NCBI RefSeq assembly: GCF_014202395.1
Contig: NZ_JACHGQ010000003.1
Coordinates: forward strand, 124,001 to 188,000
Direction: 5' to 3'
Length of the DNA: 64,000 bases
From: Histophilus somni
GTDB lineage: Bacteria; Pseudomonadota; Gammaproteobacteria; Enterobacterales; Pasteurellaceae
Shown here: positions 10,053 through 19,334 of the stretch, one piece after another
How the letters are laid out: each line of letters begins with the position of its first letter
How positions within the stretch are numbered: the first letter of the stretch is position 1
Notes under the pieces: model-generated
The model's input: only the letters and a program-made list of their open reading frames with translations
Told to the model about the DNA's origin: nothing
The model's database searches: none
Translations under genes and position numbers: made by a program

Positions 10053-11198
10053 ATGTCCGTTTTAATAAAAGAAATCCAAAATTCACCGCAGTTTCAATTG
10101 ATTACTACAAATGATCGTTTATATGAGATTTGCCAACAGGCACAACAAAAAACGGTGATTGCTTTGGATACTGAGTTTGTTCGCACCAAAAGTTTTTATC
10201 CCAAACTAGGATTGATTCAACTTTATGACGGTGAGCAAGTGAGCTTAATAGATCCTTTTGAGTTGAGTGATTTTTCTCCTTTTATTCAACTTTTAGCCAA
10301 TCAAAAGGTCACAAAAGTATTGCACGCTTGCAGTGAGGATCTGGAAGTTTTTCAACATTATTTTCAGCAGTTGCCAACGCCAATGTTAGATACTCAAATT
10401 ATGGCGGCATTTTTGCAACATGGCAATTCCATTGGTTTAGCTACATTGCTAAAACATTATTTCAAGCTGGAAATAGATAAAGGGATTTCTCGCACTAATT
10501 GGCTTGCTCGCCCTTTGTCTGACGTACAATTGCACTATGCTGCTGCCGATGTATGGTATTTATTGCCATTATGTCAACGTATGCAACAAAAATTAGCTCA
10601 AACCTCTTGGCAAAGTGCGGTGCAAAATGATTGTGAAAATTTGTTGAAAAAATATACTCAGATAAAAGATAGTGACAATGCTTATTTTTCTATATCCGGA
10701 GCGTGGAAATTAAACTCTCAGGAATTAATGCGTTTAAAGCTGTTAGCAAAATGGAGACAAGAAGAAGCGATAAAGCGTAATCTTGCATTAAATTTTGTTG
10801 TTCGTGCAGAGCATTTGATTTTATTAGCACAACATAATCCAAAATATACTTCACAGCTGTTATCCATTGGTTTATCTCCGCTGGAAGTGCGTATTCATGG
10901 TAAAAAAATATTACAACTCTTAGAGAAAGCAAACAAAGCACCGGCGTATGACTATCCACCACCAATTTTGCGAGTCACTGATGATCATCGTTATCGTGTA
11001 GCAATTAAATTGTTACAAGCAACGTTACGGGAAATCACTCCGGCAGATTTACCGACTGAAGTTTTGTCAACTAAGCGTATGTTAGATCAGCTGATAAAGT
11101 GGCATTGGATTAAACAAGACAATCCTCATGATTTACCTGATTTGCTTTGCGGATGGCGTAGGGAGTTTGGATTATTGTTATTAAAGGCTTTGCATTAA
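10053..11198 (+). CDS. rnd: Ribonuclease D
   Basis: 3'-5' exoribonuclease that trims tRNA and other stable RNA precursors; 381 residues, typical for the family. The DEDD exonuclease core is visible: IALDTEFVR (acidic residues 39 and 41), the HACSEDLEVF block (about residue 95) and HYAAADVWYLLPL (YxxxD motif, about residues 165-178). The C-terminal half is the helical HRDC region (KLLAKWRQEEAIKRN). The start at 10053 lacks a strong Shine-Dalgarno. An uptake signal is embedded at 10613-10621. It is convergent with dolP. Confidence 0.94.
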   Translation: MSVLIKEIQNSPQFQLITTNDRLYEICQQAQQKTVIALDTEFVRTKSFYPKLGLIQLYDGEQVSLIDPFELSDFSPFIQLLANQKVTKVLHACSEDLEVFQHYFQQLPTPMLDTQIMAAFLQHGNSIGLATLLKHYFKLEIDKGISRTNWLARPLSDVQLHYAAADVWYLLPLCQRMQQKLAQTSWQSAVQNDCENLLKKYTQIKDSDNAYFSISGAWKLNSQELMRLKLLAKWRQEEAIKRNLALNFVVRAEHLILLAQHNPKYTSQLLSIGLSPLEVRIHGKKILQLLEKANKAPAYDYPPPILRVTDDHRYRVAIKLLQATLREITPADLPTEVLSTKRMLDQLIKWHWIKQDNPHDLPDLLCGWRREFGLLLLKALH

Positions 11199-11243
11199 TT
11201 AGATACTTTCTTAAATTTTTTGGAACGAATTCAAGAAATCAAA

Positions 11244-11303
11244 GGGTATACAAATTGATACCCTCTATATTTTTAGACAGGGAAGAATGTTGATCTCTTC
11301 CCT
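11244..11303. terminator. Hairpins between convergent rnd and dolP
   Basis: Two short inverted repeats lie in the tail-to-tail gap: GGGTAT/ATACCC (11244-11263), followed on the plus strand by a T run, and AGGGAAGA/TCTTCCCT (11279-11303). The first could terminate rnd and the second dolP. Confidence 0.5.
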
Positions 11304-11315
11304 ATATGTCAATCT

Positions 11316-11903
11316 TTAATCAAGATATTTGATTACTTTAATTACTTTATTTACCCCTGAAACATGACGAGCGACTTCTGCAGCCGCATCTGCTTGAGAT
11401 TGAGTTAAATTTCCCATTAAGAATACTTCACCATTTTCAGTAATCACTTTAATATCCGCTGATTTAATATTTGAATTGACGAATAACTTAGATTTAATTT
11501 GTGTAGTGATCCAGCCATCTTTGCTAATTTGTCCAATAGTAATTGGTTGTGCAAGGCGTAACTCATTATATACTTCGTCAACAAGTTCCACCCCTCTGGC
11601 TAAATTAGTTGCCTGTACTTTTAAACTATTATTCGGAACTTGTCCGATTAATAAAATTCGGGAGCTATAAGAAACTACATTAACACGCCCTTCAGCTTTT
11701 ATTTGTGCATCTTTTTTAATCGCTGACAAGACTTTTTCTTCCAGTGTTTCATCATCAATTTGAGTACCTACTGTTCTCGGATCCGTTGCAACTTTTACCG
11801 CAACTGCCGTACCGGTAGCAATACCAATCACAGTGGCTGTTGCACAACCTTGTAATAAAAGAGCTGAACTCAGCAATAGCCCTAACGTTTTATTTATTTT
11901 CAT
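11316..11903 (-). CDS. dolP: Outer-membrane lipoprotein DolP (YraP), dual BON domain
   Basis: Lipoprotein of 195 residues. The signal peptide ends in the lipobox LLLQGC, followed by two BON (phospholipid-binding) domains, each with the pattern of short beta strands and a glycine-rich turn (SSRILLIGQVPNN and NGEVFLMGNLTQSQ). In E. coli DolP supports outer-membrane integrity and BamA function. The start is placed at ATG 11903, which has a good AAGGAG seven bases upstream; the frame continues 15 codons further but without a ribosome binding site. It is the last gene of a minus-strand unit lpoA-yraN-diaA-dolP, as in Haemophilus and E. coli. Confidence 0.93.
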   Translation of the reverse strand: MKINKTLGLLLSSALLLQGCATATVIGIATGTAVAVKVATDPRTVGTQIDDETLEEKVLSAIKKDAQIKAEGRVNVVSYSSRILLIGQVPNNSLKVQATNLARGVELVDEVYNELRLAQPITIGQISKDGWITTQIKSKLFVNSNIKSADIKVITENGEVFLMGNLTQSQADAAAEVARHVSGVNKVIKVIKYLD

Positions 11904-11964
11904 CTGATTTCTCCTTGTTGAAATTTTGTCTAGTTTGGGTTGAAACATGGCTTTTTGTCAAGAA

Positions 11965-12549
11965 CTATGAATGTGAAAATAATGAATAATCAATAAGCTC
12001 ACATAATGTGTTAATAATTAGCAGATGATTTTCAAGAATACGACTTTCCTTACCGGTCGGTACTGAAATTTCTAAATCATTTGCCGTTAAAAATCCTTGT
12101 ATATGACCGTTATTTTCACCGGTTAAAGCGATAATTTGTACATCTTTATTTAATGCACATTGCAATATATTTAGCATCGTTTCTTCATTGCCGAAAGGAG
12201 AAAAAATAATTAATAGATCACCTTGTTGTGCAATTGCGTTAAATTGTCTTTGATACAACATAGTATGACAATTTTCGGAAATAATGGCAGAACCGACCGC
12301 ACTATCCAAACTTAACAGAACGGAAGGAAAGCTAGGGCGTTCCAATTCATATCTATTGAGTAAATTTGCTACTAAAAATTGTGCATTAGCATAGGATCTA
12401 CCATGCCCACTGACAATAATTTTATTACCTTTCAGCAGGCAATTTACAATATGTTGAGTTGCCTCTACGATTTTTGTTGCAAGTAAGCTGGAGGAAGAAA
12501 TTTGAGTTTGAATACTTTCCGTATAAATATCTTTAACTTTTTCTAACAT
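11965..12549 (-). CDS. diaA: SIS-domain DnaA initiator-associating protein DiaA
   Basis: GmhA-like SIS fold of 194 residues. The phosphosugar-isomerase-like core is visible: NKIIVSGHGRSYANAQ (about 42-57), LLIIFSPFGNEETM, IIALTGENNGHI. The conserved C-terminal NHLLIINTLCELID resembles both DiaA and GmhA. The gene order lpoA-yraN-diaA-dolP assigns it to DiaA, which stimulates DnaA assembly at oriC, rather than to heptose isomerase. It starts 5 nt after the yraN stop. The SGHGRS sequence departs from the SGNGGSA typical of true isomerases, which fits DiaA. Confidence 0.88.
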   Translation of the reverse strand: MLEKVKDIYTESIQTQISSSSLLATKIVEATQHIVNCLLKGNKIIVSGHGRSYANAQFLVANLLNRYELERPSFPSVLLSLDSAVGSAIISENCHTMLYQRQFNAIAQQGDLLIIFSPFGNEETMLNILQCALNKDVQIIALTGENNGHIQGFLTANDLEISVPTGKESRILENHLLIINTLCELIDYSLFSHS

Positions 12550-12554
12550 AATTT

Positions 12555-12917
12555 TTATTCATCAAGAAAATTAGGTATCCATTGGATATCATTTGTTGTT
12601 GCTCCAAAAGCGACCAGATCGAAACGGCAGTCCGCATCTTCTAAACTGGAATCATATTGTGCTAACCATAGGTTGGCTGCATCAAGCCATTTTTGCTGCT
12701 TTTTCCAATCTACACTGTCAATTGCTGAACCGAAAATTTGATTTTTACGCTGACGAACCTCAACAAAAACGATCGTTTGCCGATCTTGCATAATCAAATC
12801 CAATTCACCGCAGTTAAAGCGTTGGTTAGCAGCAATAAAGGTTAAACCTTGTCTCTCTAAAAAGAGGCGAGCCTGATATTCAAAACTCGCACCTTGTTGA
12901 CGTTTGGATTGTATCAT
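12555..12917 (-). CDS. yraN: UPF0102 family protein YraN
   Basis: A 120-residue protein with a predicted restriction-endonuclease-like fold. The hallmarks are [32 protein letters not shown] (acidic catalytic-type residues in GELDLI) and [15 protein letters not shown]. Its molecular role is unsettled; a Holliday-junction or nuclease role has been proposed from the fold. Its ATG overlaps the lpoA stop by four bases, so translation is coupled. The neighbours lpoA and diaA are the standard context. Confidence 0.92.
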
Positions 12918-14674
12918 TCTTCGTTAATCAGATAGATGCTGTCATCTTGCTCGTTAAGCGGATAGATACTGCCATTTTGATATTGGAACCAAGTCATATC
13001 ACGTTCAACATTACAGTTAGGGCCGGCACTGAGTTTTCCTGTTAACCCATCAATGGTAAATCCGGGAATTTGACGGAATTCATTAAATTGATTTATTAAT
13101 AACCAAGCATCATAACCCATAGCATATAAATGCATTAATGAGTAATCATTATTGGTCATTTTTTCAATTTTTTTATATTGTTCCGATTCCCTATCTTTGA
13201 AGAACGGAATATCACTAAATTGCAGATTATTCAGAAACAAACGATGTTCAGGACCACTGTTAGGCGAATTACTACGTGAACTTGCATAAAGTTTTAGGGT
13301 CGGATTAATATTATCCAACACTGCTTTAATTTCAGCTAATTGTTTGTTATTAGCAATAATATACACGCTGTCAGTACTTTCACTTAACCCCGATTTTAAT
13401 GCAAAATTAATATCTGCGGTTTGATTATAGAATTTAATATTGGCATCAGTACCCAATAGTTGTTGCCAACGTAGAGTAAATGCCGCTGCCGTGCGTCGCC
13501 CCAGATTATTTTGCGGTACTAAAACAAGTGGAATACGTACTGTATCATTCCACATTTTACTTGCCGCACTTTCAGCTTCATCTTCAGGCGATAATCCATA
13601 ATAACAAAGGTGTTCAATTGCCCGTGCATTAGGCGTAGAGTTCAACGCTAACACATTTAAATCTTGTACCAAATACGGATTATTGACTATAACATCAACA
13701 TTTTGTTTGAGTAATGGTCCGACAAGAGTGTTAATTCCCTGTTTTTTTGCTTGATTAATAATTTGTTCTATAGACATTTTCATTGAGTCAAATACGTGAA
13801 CTTGAACATTGTAATTGACTTTGGCATCATCAAACCCGTTTTTAATTGTTTCACCGATAAGTCGTGTATTGCCGCTTAAAGGGAGTATTAGACCGACTTG
13901 CGTTAAAGTAGTTTGTTGAAAATTGGCAAGCCCTTGTAATTCTGTAGGTAATAAATGTGCTGCCGTATGTGTTGGATAATAATTTTTCCAAGTCAGTAAT
14001 GTTTGAATTAATTGTGCAGGTTGATTAAGGTTATCATTGTATAGTTGAGCTAATGTTAACCAACCGCTCAATGTAATATTTCCTTCCGCATCAGTATTAT
14101 TTAGTACTTCACTATCTGTATTGCGTAGCAATGCCCAAGTGCGGTCATTATTTTGTTGTTTTCGTTGAATATCACTTAAAAAATTATCCATTTGAATTCG
14201 AGCTTTTATCGCTGAAATATTATCATGACGATTTTCTGCAATACGAGAAACAATCTCATAATAACGTGATTTTTGTGAAGGACTAAGTAATGTCAAGTGA
14301 ATTAAAGATAATTGATATTCTGCCGTTTCATTTTTGCCTTTAACGGCAGAAATATGAGCTTCAATCAGGGATTTATCTAGTTTTTGTTCATCATTTAAAT
14401 CTATCAATTCAGCAAGATATGCTTCCGCTTGCGGGATTTTATTTTCTGTTACTAAAACTCGAGCAGCTAAAAGTTTATAGGTTTGTAAATCTTGTTGATT
14501 TTGTGTTTGTTCAATTTTCCGAATGTAAAAATCAGAACTTGCATTGGCATCATTTTTTAAGCTTGCCGTAAAGCTACTGCCTAATAAATTGACACAGCCT
14601 GCTAAAAAAAACATAACTAAAATCGGGAGAAAGCATTTTTTTAAGCGTAAACCTTGCATTAAAATAGATAACAT
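12914..14674 (-). CDS. lpoA: Penicillin-binding protein activator LpoA
   Basis: Outer-membrane lipoprotein of 586 residues that activates the peptidoglycan synthase PBP1A. The signal peptide ends in the lipobox MFFLAGC. An N-terminal helical TPR-like domain is followed by a periplasmic-binding-protein-like domain starting near [21 protein letters not shown]. The frame extends 45 codons upstream, but ATG 14674 has AAGGAG seven bases before it and directly precedes the signal peptide. A later ATG at 14659 is a weaker alternative. It diverges from rsmI across a short shared promoter region, as in other Pasteurellaceae. Confidence 0.95.
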
Positions 14675-14759
14675 AAATTGCTCCTTGAGTATGTGCAATG
14701 TAAAATGCACGGTGATCTTACTTATCTCACCAATTAAAAGCAAATAAAAGAAGTGAAAA

Positions 14760-15605
14760 ATGAATAATTCGACAGGAATTCTATACGTTGTTGCAACGCC
14801 AATCGGCAATTTACAAGATATTACTCAACGTGCTTTAGATGTATTTACCAAAGTTGATTTGATCGCTGCGGAAGATACACGTCATAGCGGTTTATTACTG
14901 AATCACTACGGCATTAAAAGAAATTTTTTTGCGTTACATGATCATAATGAACAACAAAAAGCAGATGTACTGATTGAGAAATTACAACAAGGGTTAAATA
15001 TAGCACTTATTTCTGATGCTGGTACACCTTTAATCAGTGATCCGGGGTTTCACGTGGTGCGTAAATGTCACCAAGCAAATATCCGAGTAGTCCCATTACC
15101 TGGAGCTTGTGCGGCAATAACCGCATTATGTGCATCAGGCATCGCTTCCGATCGTTTCTGCTTCGAGGGATTTTTACCTGCCAAGAGTAAAGCAAGACGA
15201 GATAAATTGGCAAACTTAGCAAATGAAGACCGCACTTTGATTTTTTATGAGTCAACGCATCGTATTTTGGATTGCTTGACTGATATTGAACTTGAATTGG
15301 GAGCCGATCGCTATGTAGTGCTTGCACGTGAAATCACAAAGACTTGGGAAACAATTCGAGGAGATCAAGTTGGAAAGTTGCATCAATGGCTACAAGAAGA
15401 TCCTAATCGAACGAAAGGAGAAATGGTGCTAATTGTTGAGGGCAAATCAAAAAGAGAAGATGAAACATTTTCCCCTCAAGCGATTAAAACATTACAATTG
15501 GTTAGCCAAGAATTACCTTTAAAGAAAGCAGCATCTATTGTTGCTGAAATTTATGGCTATAAGAAAAATGCACTTTACCAATTTGGTCTTATTCAAGGTT
15601 ACTAA
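14760..15605 (+). CDS. rsmI: 16S rRNA (cytidine(1402)-2'-O)-methyltransferase
   Basis: SAM-dependent enzyme of the tetrapyrrole-methylase fold that 2'-O-methylates C1402 of 16S rRNA; 281 residues. Visible motifs are [17 protein letters not shown] (residues 10-26), [22 protein letters not shown] (SAM-binding loop) and [12 protein letters not shown]. The C-terminal tail [10 protein letters not shown] is the usual RsmI end. The ATG follows an AGAAG-type ribosome site. An uptake signal is embedded near 15228-15236. Confidence 0.96.
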   Translation: MNNSTGILYVVATPIGNLQDITQRALDVFTKVDLIAAEDTRHSGLLLNHYGIKRNFFALHDHNEQQKADVLIEKLQQGLNIALISDAGTPLISDPGFHVVRKCHQANIRVVPLPGACAAITALCASGIASDRFCFEGFLPAKSKARRDKLANLANEDRTLIFYESTHRILDCLTDIELELGADRYVVLAREITKTWETIRGDQVGKLHQWLQEDPNRTKGEMVLIVEGKSKREDETFSPQAIKTLQLVSQELPLKKAASIVAEIYGYKKNALYQFGLIQGY

Positions 15606-15681
15606 TATAATGAGGCTATAATCTCAGGTTTAATTTGGGTATAATCGCCAAACTTTTTAGGTCTGATTTTTAAGGACAAAT

Positions 15682-16305
15682 ATGAGTCAATTTTTTTATG
15701 TTCATTCAGAAAATCCACAATCCAGACTGATTAATCAGGCAGTGGAGATTTTACGTCAAGGCGGCGTAATTGTTTATCCGACCGATTCCGGTTATGCACT
15801 AGGTTGTATGATTGGAGATAAGCATGCAATGGATCGTATTGTGAAAATTCGCCAGCTACCCGAAGGGCATAATTTTACCTTAGTTTGTAGCGACCTGTCT
15901 GAGTTATCAACTTATTCAGTAGTGAATAATTCGGTATATCGTTTGATTAAAAATAATACACCGGGTCGTTATACTTTTATTCTAAGTGCAACAAAAGAAT
16001 TACCTCGTCGTTTAATGACATCAAAACGTAAAACCATCGGTATTCGTGTTCCGGATAATCAAATTGCGTTAGATCTATTAAAATCCTTAGGCGAACCAAT
16101 TTTATCCTGCTCTTTAATGTTGCCCGGAGAAGAATATACAACACAATCCGATCCGGAGGAAATTCGAGATCGCCTTGAGCACCAAGTAGATTTAATCATT
16201 CATGGCGGATATTTAAGTCAGCAACCGACAACAGTAGTGGATCTGACAGAAGATAACCCGGTTATTTTACGAGAAGGAAGCGGTGATATTCGCCCTTTTA
16301 TATAA
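15682..16305 (+). CDS. yciO: YciO-type Sua5/YrdC family protein
   Basis: A 207-residue YrdC-domain protein. The core shows GGVIVYPTDSGYALGC, LPEGHNFTLVCSDLSEL, RLIKNNTPGRYTFIL, KRKTIGIRVPDN and a C-terminal TTVVDLTED with ILREGSG. YrdC/TsaC makes threonylcarbamoyl-AMP for tRNA t6A; YciO is the paralogue whose physiological role is less certain. The KxR substrate-binding region is altered relative to TsaC, which favours YciO. It precedes rluB by 60 bp; yciO and rluB are also near neighbours in E. coli. Confidence 0.88.
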   Translation: MSQFFYVHSENPQSRLINQAVEILRQGGVIVYPTDSGYALGCMIGDKHAMDRIVKIRQLPEGHNFTLVCSDLSELSTYSVVNNSVYRLIKNNTPGRYTFILSATKELPRRLMTSKRKTIGIRVPDNQIALDLLKSLGEPILSCSLMLPGEEYTTQSDPEEIRDRLEHQVDLIIHGGYLSQQPTTVVDLTEDNPVILREGSGDIRPFI

Positions 16306-16365
16306 ATTAACTTTATTCATTCCCATTATCATAGACGCTTGTGAAAGCGACAGTAAGGAAAATAA

Positions 16366-17412
16366 ATGAAAGTAAATAAGCAAAAATCCCGTCCAACTAA
16401 ACCGCACTTTGCAAAGCAGGTTACCAACGAGTCTATGCGGGATAATACGAAGCGATTTGCAAACAAAGAAACAGTATCTGAACGTAAAAGTGCGGTAAAA
16501 AACACTCAAATTTCTCTAACATCAACAAAATCAACTCATGCTGTCAATCAGCAAAAAGTCGAAGGGGAAAGACTACAGAAAGTGTTGGCTAGAGCAGGAC
16601 AAGGGTCACGTCGGACAATTGAAGCAATGATTAGTGCCAATCGTATTAGTATTGACGGAAAAATGGCGACTTTAGGTGATCGTGTTGATATACATTCCGG
16701 CGTAAAAATCAGAATTGATGGACATATTGTCAATTTAACGCAAGCACAAAAAGAAGTATGTCGAGTTTTACTCTATTACAAACCGGAAGGAGAACTTTGC
16801 ACTCGACATGATCCGGAAGGAAGAGCAACGGTTTTTGATCGTTTACCCCGTTTAAACGGATCTCGTTGGATTGCGGTTGGTCGTTTGGATATTAATACAT
16901 CCGGACTACTTTTATTTACGACTGATGGTGAGTTAGCTAATCGTTTAATGCATCCACGACACGAAGTTGAACGCGAGTATGCCGTGCGTGTTTTTGGGGA
17001 AGTAGATGATGCAATGATTGCTCGTTTACGTAAAGGCGTTCAATTAGAAGATGGGCCTGCTAACTTTACCAGTATTAAAGCAACAGGCGGGCAAGGAATG
17101 AACCAATGGTTCGATGTCACCTTGATAGAGGGGCGAAACCGAGAAGTTCGTCGATTGTGGGAATCACAAGGCATTCAAGTAAGTCGTTTAATTCGTATTC
17201 GCTACGGTAATATTAAATTAACGAAATCGTTACCACGTGGCGGTTGGGAAGAAATGGATCTAACCAATATTAATTATTTACGGAAACTTGTTGGGCTACC
17301 GCCTGAAACAGATAGCAAAATTGATACTAAAAAACCTCGTCGTATAAAAACGGGACAAATTCGTAAAGCTGTTAAACGCTATACTGAATTGAATAAACGT
17401 TATAAGAAATAA
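16366..17412 (+). CDS. rluB: 23S rRNA pseudouridine(2605) synthase RluB
   Basis: Converts U2605 of 23S rRNA to pseudouridine. After a basic, low-complexity N-terminal extension of about 65 residues comes the S4 RNA-binding domain (about 67-127, [16 protein letters not shown]). The RsuA/RluB catalytic domain follows, with the active-site aspartate about residue 175 in [20 protein letters not shown], then the [10 protein letters not shown] motif and a basic tail. Two uptake signals in opposite orientation (16401-16409 and 16488-16496) lie in the poorly constrained extension. A strong terminator follows. Confidence 0.95.
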   Translation: MKVNKQKSRPTKPHFAKQVTNESMRDNTKRFANKETVSERKSAVKNTQISLTSTKSTHAVNQQKVEGERLQKVLARAGQGSRRTIEAMISANRISIDGKMATLGDRVDIHSGVKIRIDGHIVNLTQAQKEVCRVLLYYKPEGELCTRHDPEGRATVFDRLPRLNGSRWIAVGRLDINTSGLLLFTTDGELANRLMHPRHEVEREYAVRVFGEVDDAMIARLRKGVQLEDGPANFTSIKATGGQGMNQWFDVTLIEGRNREVRRLWESQGIQVSRLIRIRYGNIKLTKSLPRGGWEEMDLTNINYLRKLVGLPPETDSKIDTKKPRRIKTGQIRKAVKRYTELNKRYKK

Positions 17413-17544
17413 AAAACTTATTTAAAAGTGTGAATTAACTCACAAATTTTAAATTACGTATTTGCATTATAGAACATGATTTTTTACATTGCACCTTATA
17501 AAAAGTGCTATAAAAAAGTAGCCAACATATTTTGCTTTCCGAGT

Positions 17545-17571
17545 AGTGCCTCTTTTGAGGCACTTTTTTTG
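17545..17571 (+). terminator. Rho-independent terminator after rluB
   Basis: AGTGCCTC/GAGGCACT forms a perfect 8-bp stem with a TTTT loop, followed by seven T. It lies 133 nt downstream of the rluB stop, the only strong hairpin in this gap. Confidence 0.88.
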
Positions 17572-17583
17572 TGTTTGAATAAA

Positions 17584-17620
17584 ACAAAAAACCTAGCAAT
17601 TCAAAGGTTATCGCTAGGTT
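17584..17620 (-). terminator. Terminator of the trimeric autotransporter gene
   Basis: On the minus strand AACCTAGC and GCTAGGTT form an 8-bp stem about 12 nt past the stop codon. The T-rich sequence GGTTTTTTGTTTT follows. Confidence 0.8.
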
Positions 17621-17631
17621 AGATAAATAAA

Positions 17632-18864
17632 TTAGTTAAACACGCCGCTGACGCCGACACGGAAACCTATTCGACCACGGCTGTCGGAGGACATACCGCC
17701 GGAGACAGCCCATTTACCATCATTGGAAGTTCTACCGAGGTTTAAAGAGACCGCACTTTCGCTGCTATAACGAGCGGCACCGGCGGCATAAGACCATTTA
17801 CCCGGGACGAAAGGCACATCTTTAAAAGCCATCGCGGCGGCGATACCGGCTTTAGCGTCTTTATTGACCTCTTCAACACGTTGGTTAGTTGCGTGTAATT
17901 GACTACCGTTTACTGCGTCAGTTGAGCGATGAGAAAGCAAACCGGCGGCAACATTTTGAATACGGCGTTCATTGCCTTTGCTGCCCACGGAAACGACGCC
18001 TTTTGCATCAACGCCGGCGTAATTGCCGTTGACTTTACCGATACCGCCCGTTGTTTCGCCTTTTTCTACATAAGCAGAAGAATCACCGAGGAAGACGGAG
18101 TTATTAGCGGTATTATGAATATTATTACCTATAACAACGGCGTTTTTAGAACTTGCTTGTATGATGTTATTATGCCCCATGGAAACAGCTCCCATAGCAT
18201 AATTGTTAGTTTGAGATCCTATCGATACACCATTCTCAGCAGTTGTATTTGTACCACTACCAAAGCTCAATGCACGCTTACCGGATGCTTTTGCTTCAGG
18301 ACCAATAGCTTGAGCACGTTCACCACTTGCTTGTGCACTCCAACCAAGTGCGGTAGAAATTTGACCTGTGGCTTTAGCAGCTGCCCCAAATGCATTAGCC
18401 CAACTATTAGCATAACTATTTCTACCGATAGCAAAAGATGATTCTCCTTTCGCATTCGCTTCATCACCTAACGCCACTGCAAAATTTCCAGTCGCTTTAG
18501 AATCTTTACCTATAGAAACCGCCTGTACACCTGCATTTGCTTGGAAGCCCATTGCTACGGCATAAGATTGAGTTTTAGTTCCACGACCAACCGCAGTAGC
18601 CCCTTCTTTTCCTGCATCTGCCTCATAACCTACAGCAACAGCGGACTCGCCGACTTTTGAGCCTTTTCCAATGGCAACGGCTTTGCTTTCACCCTTAAGA
18701 GAATTTTTTTGAGGATAGCCAGTATTTTCACCAATATAAACCCCACCGTTTTCAATCTTAATATGATTATTACCATTACTTGATTGTTGAGCTTGAGCTT
18801 GAGCCATAGCCGAATGAGCAGTTAAAACAACTACCGCAGTTAAAGATAAATAAAAAATTTTCAC
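17632..18864 (-). CDS. YadA-like trimeric autotransporter adhesin (small)
   Basis: Type Vc secretion protein of 410 residues with a GTG start preceded by AAGGA ten bases upstream. Order: signal peptide (1 to about 21, ending AHSAMA); about ten YadA-head repeats of the AxAxG type (AVAIGKGSKVGESAVAVGYEA, then TAVGRG, AVAMGFQA, AVSIGKDS, AVALGDEA, SFAIGRN and so on, roughly 55-260); a neck/stalk element (NVAAGLLSHRSTDAVNGSQL, about 310-329); a short coiled coil; and the four-strand membrane anchor of about 70 residues ending in GVSGVFN. It is very short for the class, nearly all head and anchor. The head coding repeats show high local DNA similarity. Such proteins bind host matrix or epithelium; the ligand is unknown. 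Its promoter contains a poly-C spacer. Confidence 0.93.
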   Translation of the reverse strand: MKIFYLSLTAVVVLTAHSAMAQAQAQQSSNGNNHIKIENGGVYIGENTGYPQKNSLKGESKAVAIGKGSKVGESAVAVGYEADAGKEGATAVGRGTKTQSYAVAMGFQANAGVQAVSIGKDSKATGNFAVALGDEANAKGESSFAIGRNSYANSWANAFGAAAKATGQISTALGWSAQASGERAQAIGPEAKASGKRALSFGSGTNTTAENGVSIGSQTNNYAMGAVSMGHNNIIQASSKNAVVIGNNIHNTANNSVFLGDSSAYVEKGETTGGIGKVNGNYAGVDAKGVVSVGSKGNERRIQNVAAGLLSHRSTDAVNGSQLHATNQRVEEVNKDAKAGIAAAMAFKDVPFVPGKWSYAAGAARYSSESAVSLNLGRTSNDGKWAVSGGMSSDSRGRIGFRVGVSGVFN

Positions 18865-18986
18865 TTAAAAGAAATCCTTAAAAAAAGAGTTAACATAGAA
18901 AAATCATAAAAAAGCTAACCGCACTAAGAGGCGATAATTTATGACACGCCTTAAAAAGAGGTAGGGGACCTACCAAAGCGGGCGAA

Positions 18987-19014
18987 ATTTTAAGCGGGGG
19001 GGGGGTACTGTCAA
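18987..19014 (-). promoter_or_regulatory. Phase-variable promoter with poly-C spacer (trimeric autotransporter)
   Basis: Read on the minus strand, a perfect -35 TTGACA (19014-19009) is followed by GTA, ten C, GCT and a -10 TAAAAT (18992-18987), a 16-bp spacer. Ten of those sixteen bases are the homopolymer. The next unit longer, 11 C, would give the optimal 17 bp. The start codon lies about 123 nt downstream. By analogy with the Neisseria porA and opc promoters, slippage of the tract would tune promoter strength. Confidence 0.75.
18996..19005. repeat. Poly-G tract (10 G) inside the promoter spacer
   Basis: Ten consecutive G on the plus strand, non-coding, about 132 bp upstream of the autotransporter start. 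It is the second long G tract in the window and, like the first, belongs to a surface-protein gene. Confidence 0.9.
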
Positions 19015-19091
19015 TAAAAAAATGAAAAAATGTGAAAAAAGATAAAAAAAAGTAAAAAATGAAGACAAGAGTTTAAAAAGTGAGAAGTACA

Positions 19092-19129
19092 AGTAAAAAA
19101 AGCCCGCACTTTTTAACAAAAAGTGCGGG
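19092..19129 (-). terminator. Perfect 12-bp uptake-signal-like hairpin terminator
   Basis: CCCGCACTTTTT and AAAAAGTGCGGG (19103-19129) form a perfect 12-bp stem with a 3-nt loop. On the minus strand it is followed by GCTTTTTTTACTT, so it fits termination of the efflux lipoprotein gene. Each arm is an uptake signal with one mismatch (CCCGCACTT for ACCGCACTT). Confidence 0.8.
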
Positions 19130-19334
19130 TTGGATTGGGAAATTTCGGGTTATATAGAAAGCGAGAAGCTATGATGATAGTTTTGGCTTGTGGCTTATAA
19201 GTAACGTTTAATCCATTAAGATTTTTTTACCTTCTCTTTCATTTGGTTGAACTCCAATGATATTCATTGGAGAGTAGTTCTGAAAGTTCATTGAAAGTAT
19301 TTTGCGTAAAAAAGAGGAATGCTAGTCTCTTAAT

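Larger units (their letters stand above)
18865..19334. other. Intergenic region between autotransporter and efflux lipoprotein genes
   Basis: This 470-bp gap holds the autotransporter leader (about 115 nt), its poly-C promoter and the hairpin terminator of the upstream efflux gene. Between the terminator (about 19130) and the efflux gene stop at 19335 lies about 200 bp in which I see no gene or motif. The stretch 19015-19090 is extremely A-rich on the plus strand (AAAAAAT-type repeats), and so T-rich upstream of the promoter on the minus strand. Confidence 0.7.

Noticed and set aside
17929..18441. Long open frame on the plus strand opposite the autotransporter gene
   Set aside because: It is a mirror of the repetitive head coding sequence, rich in Cys and Thr with no ribosome site or known motif.
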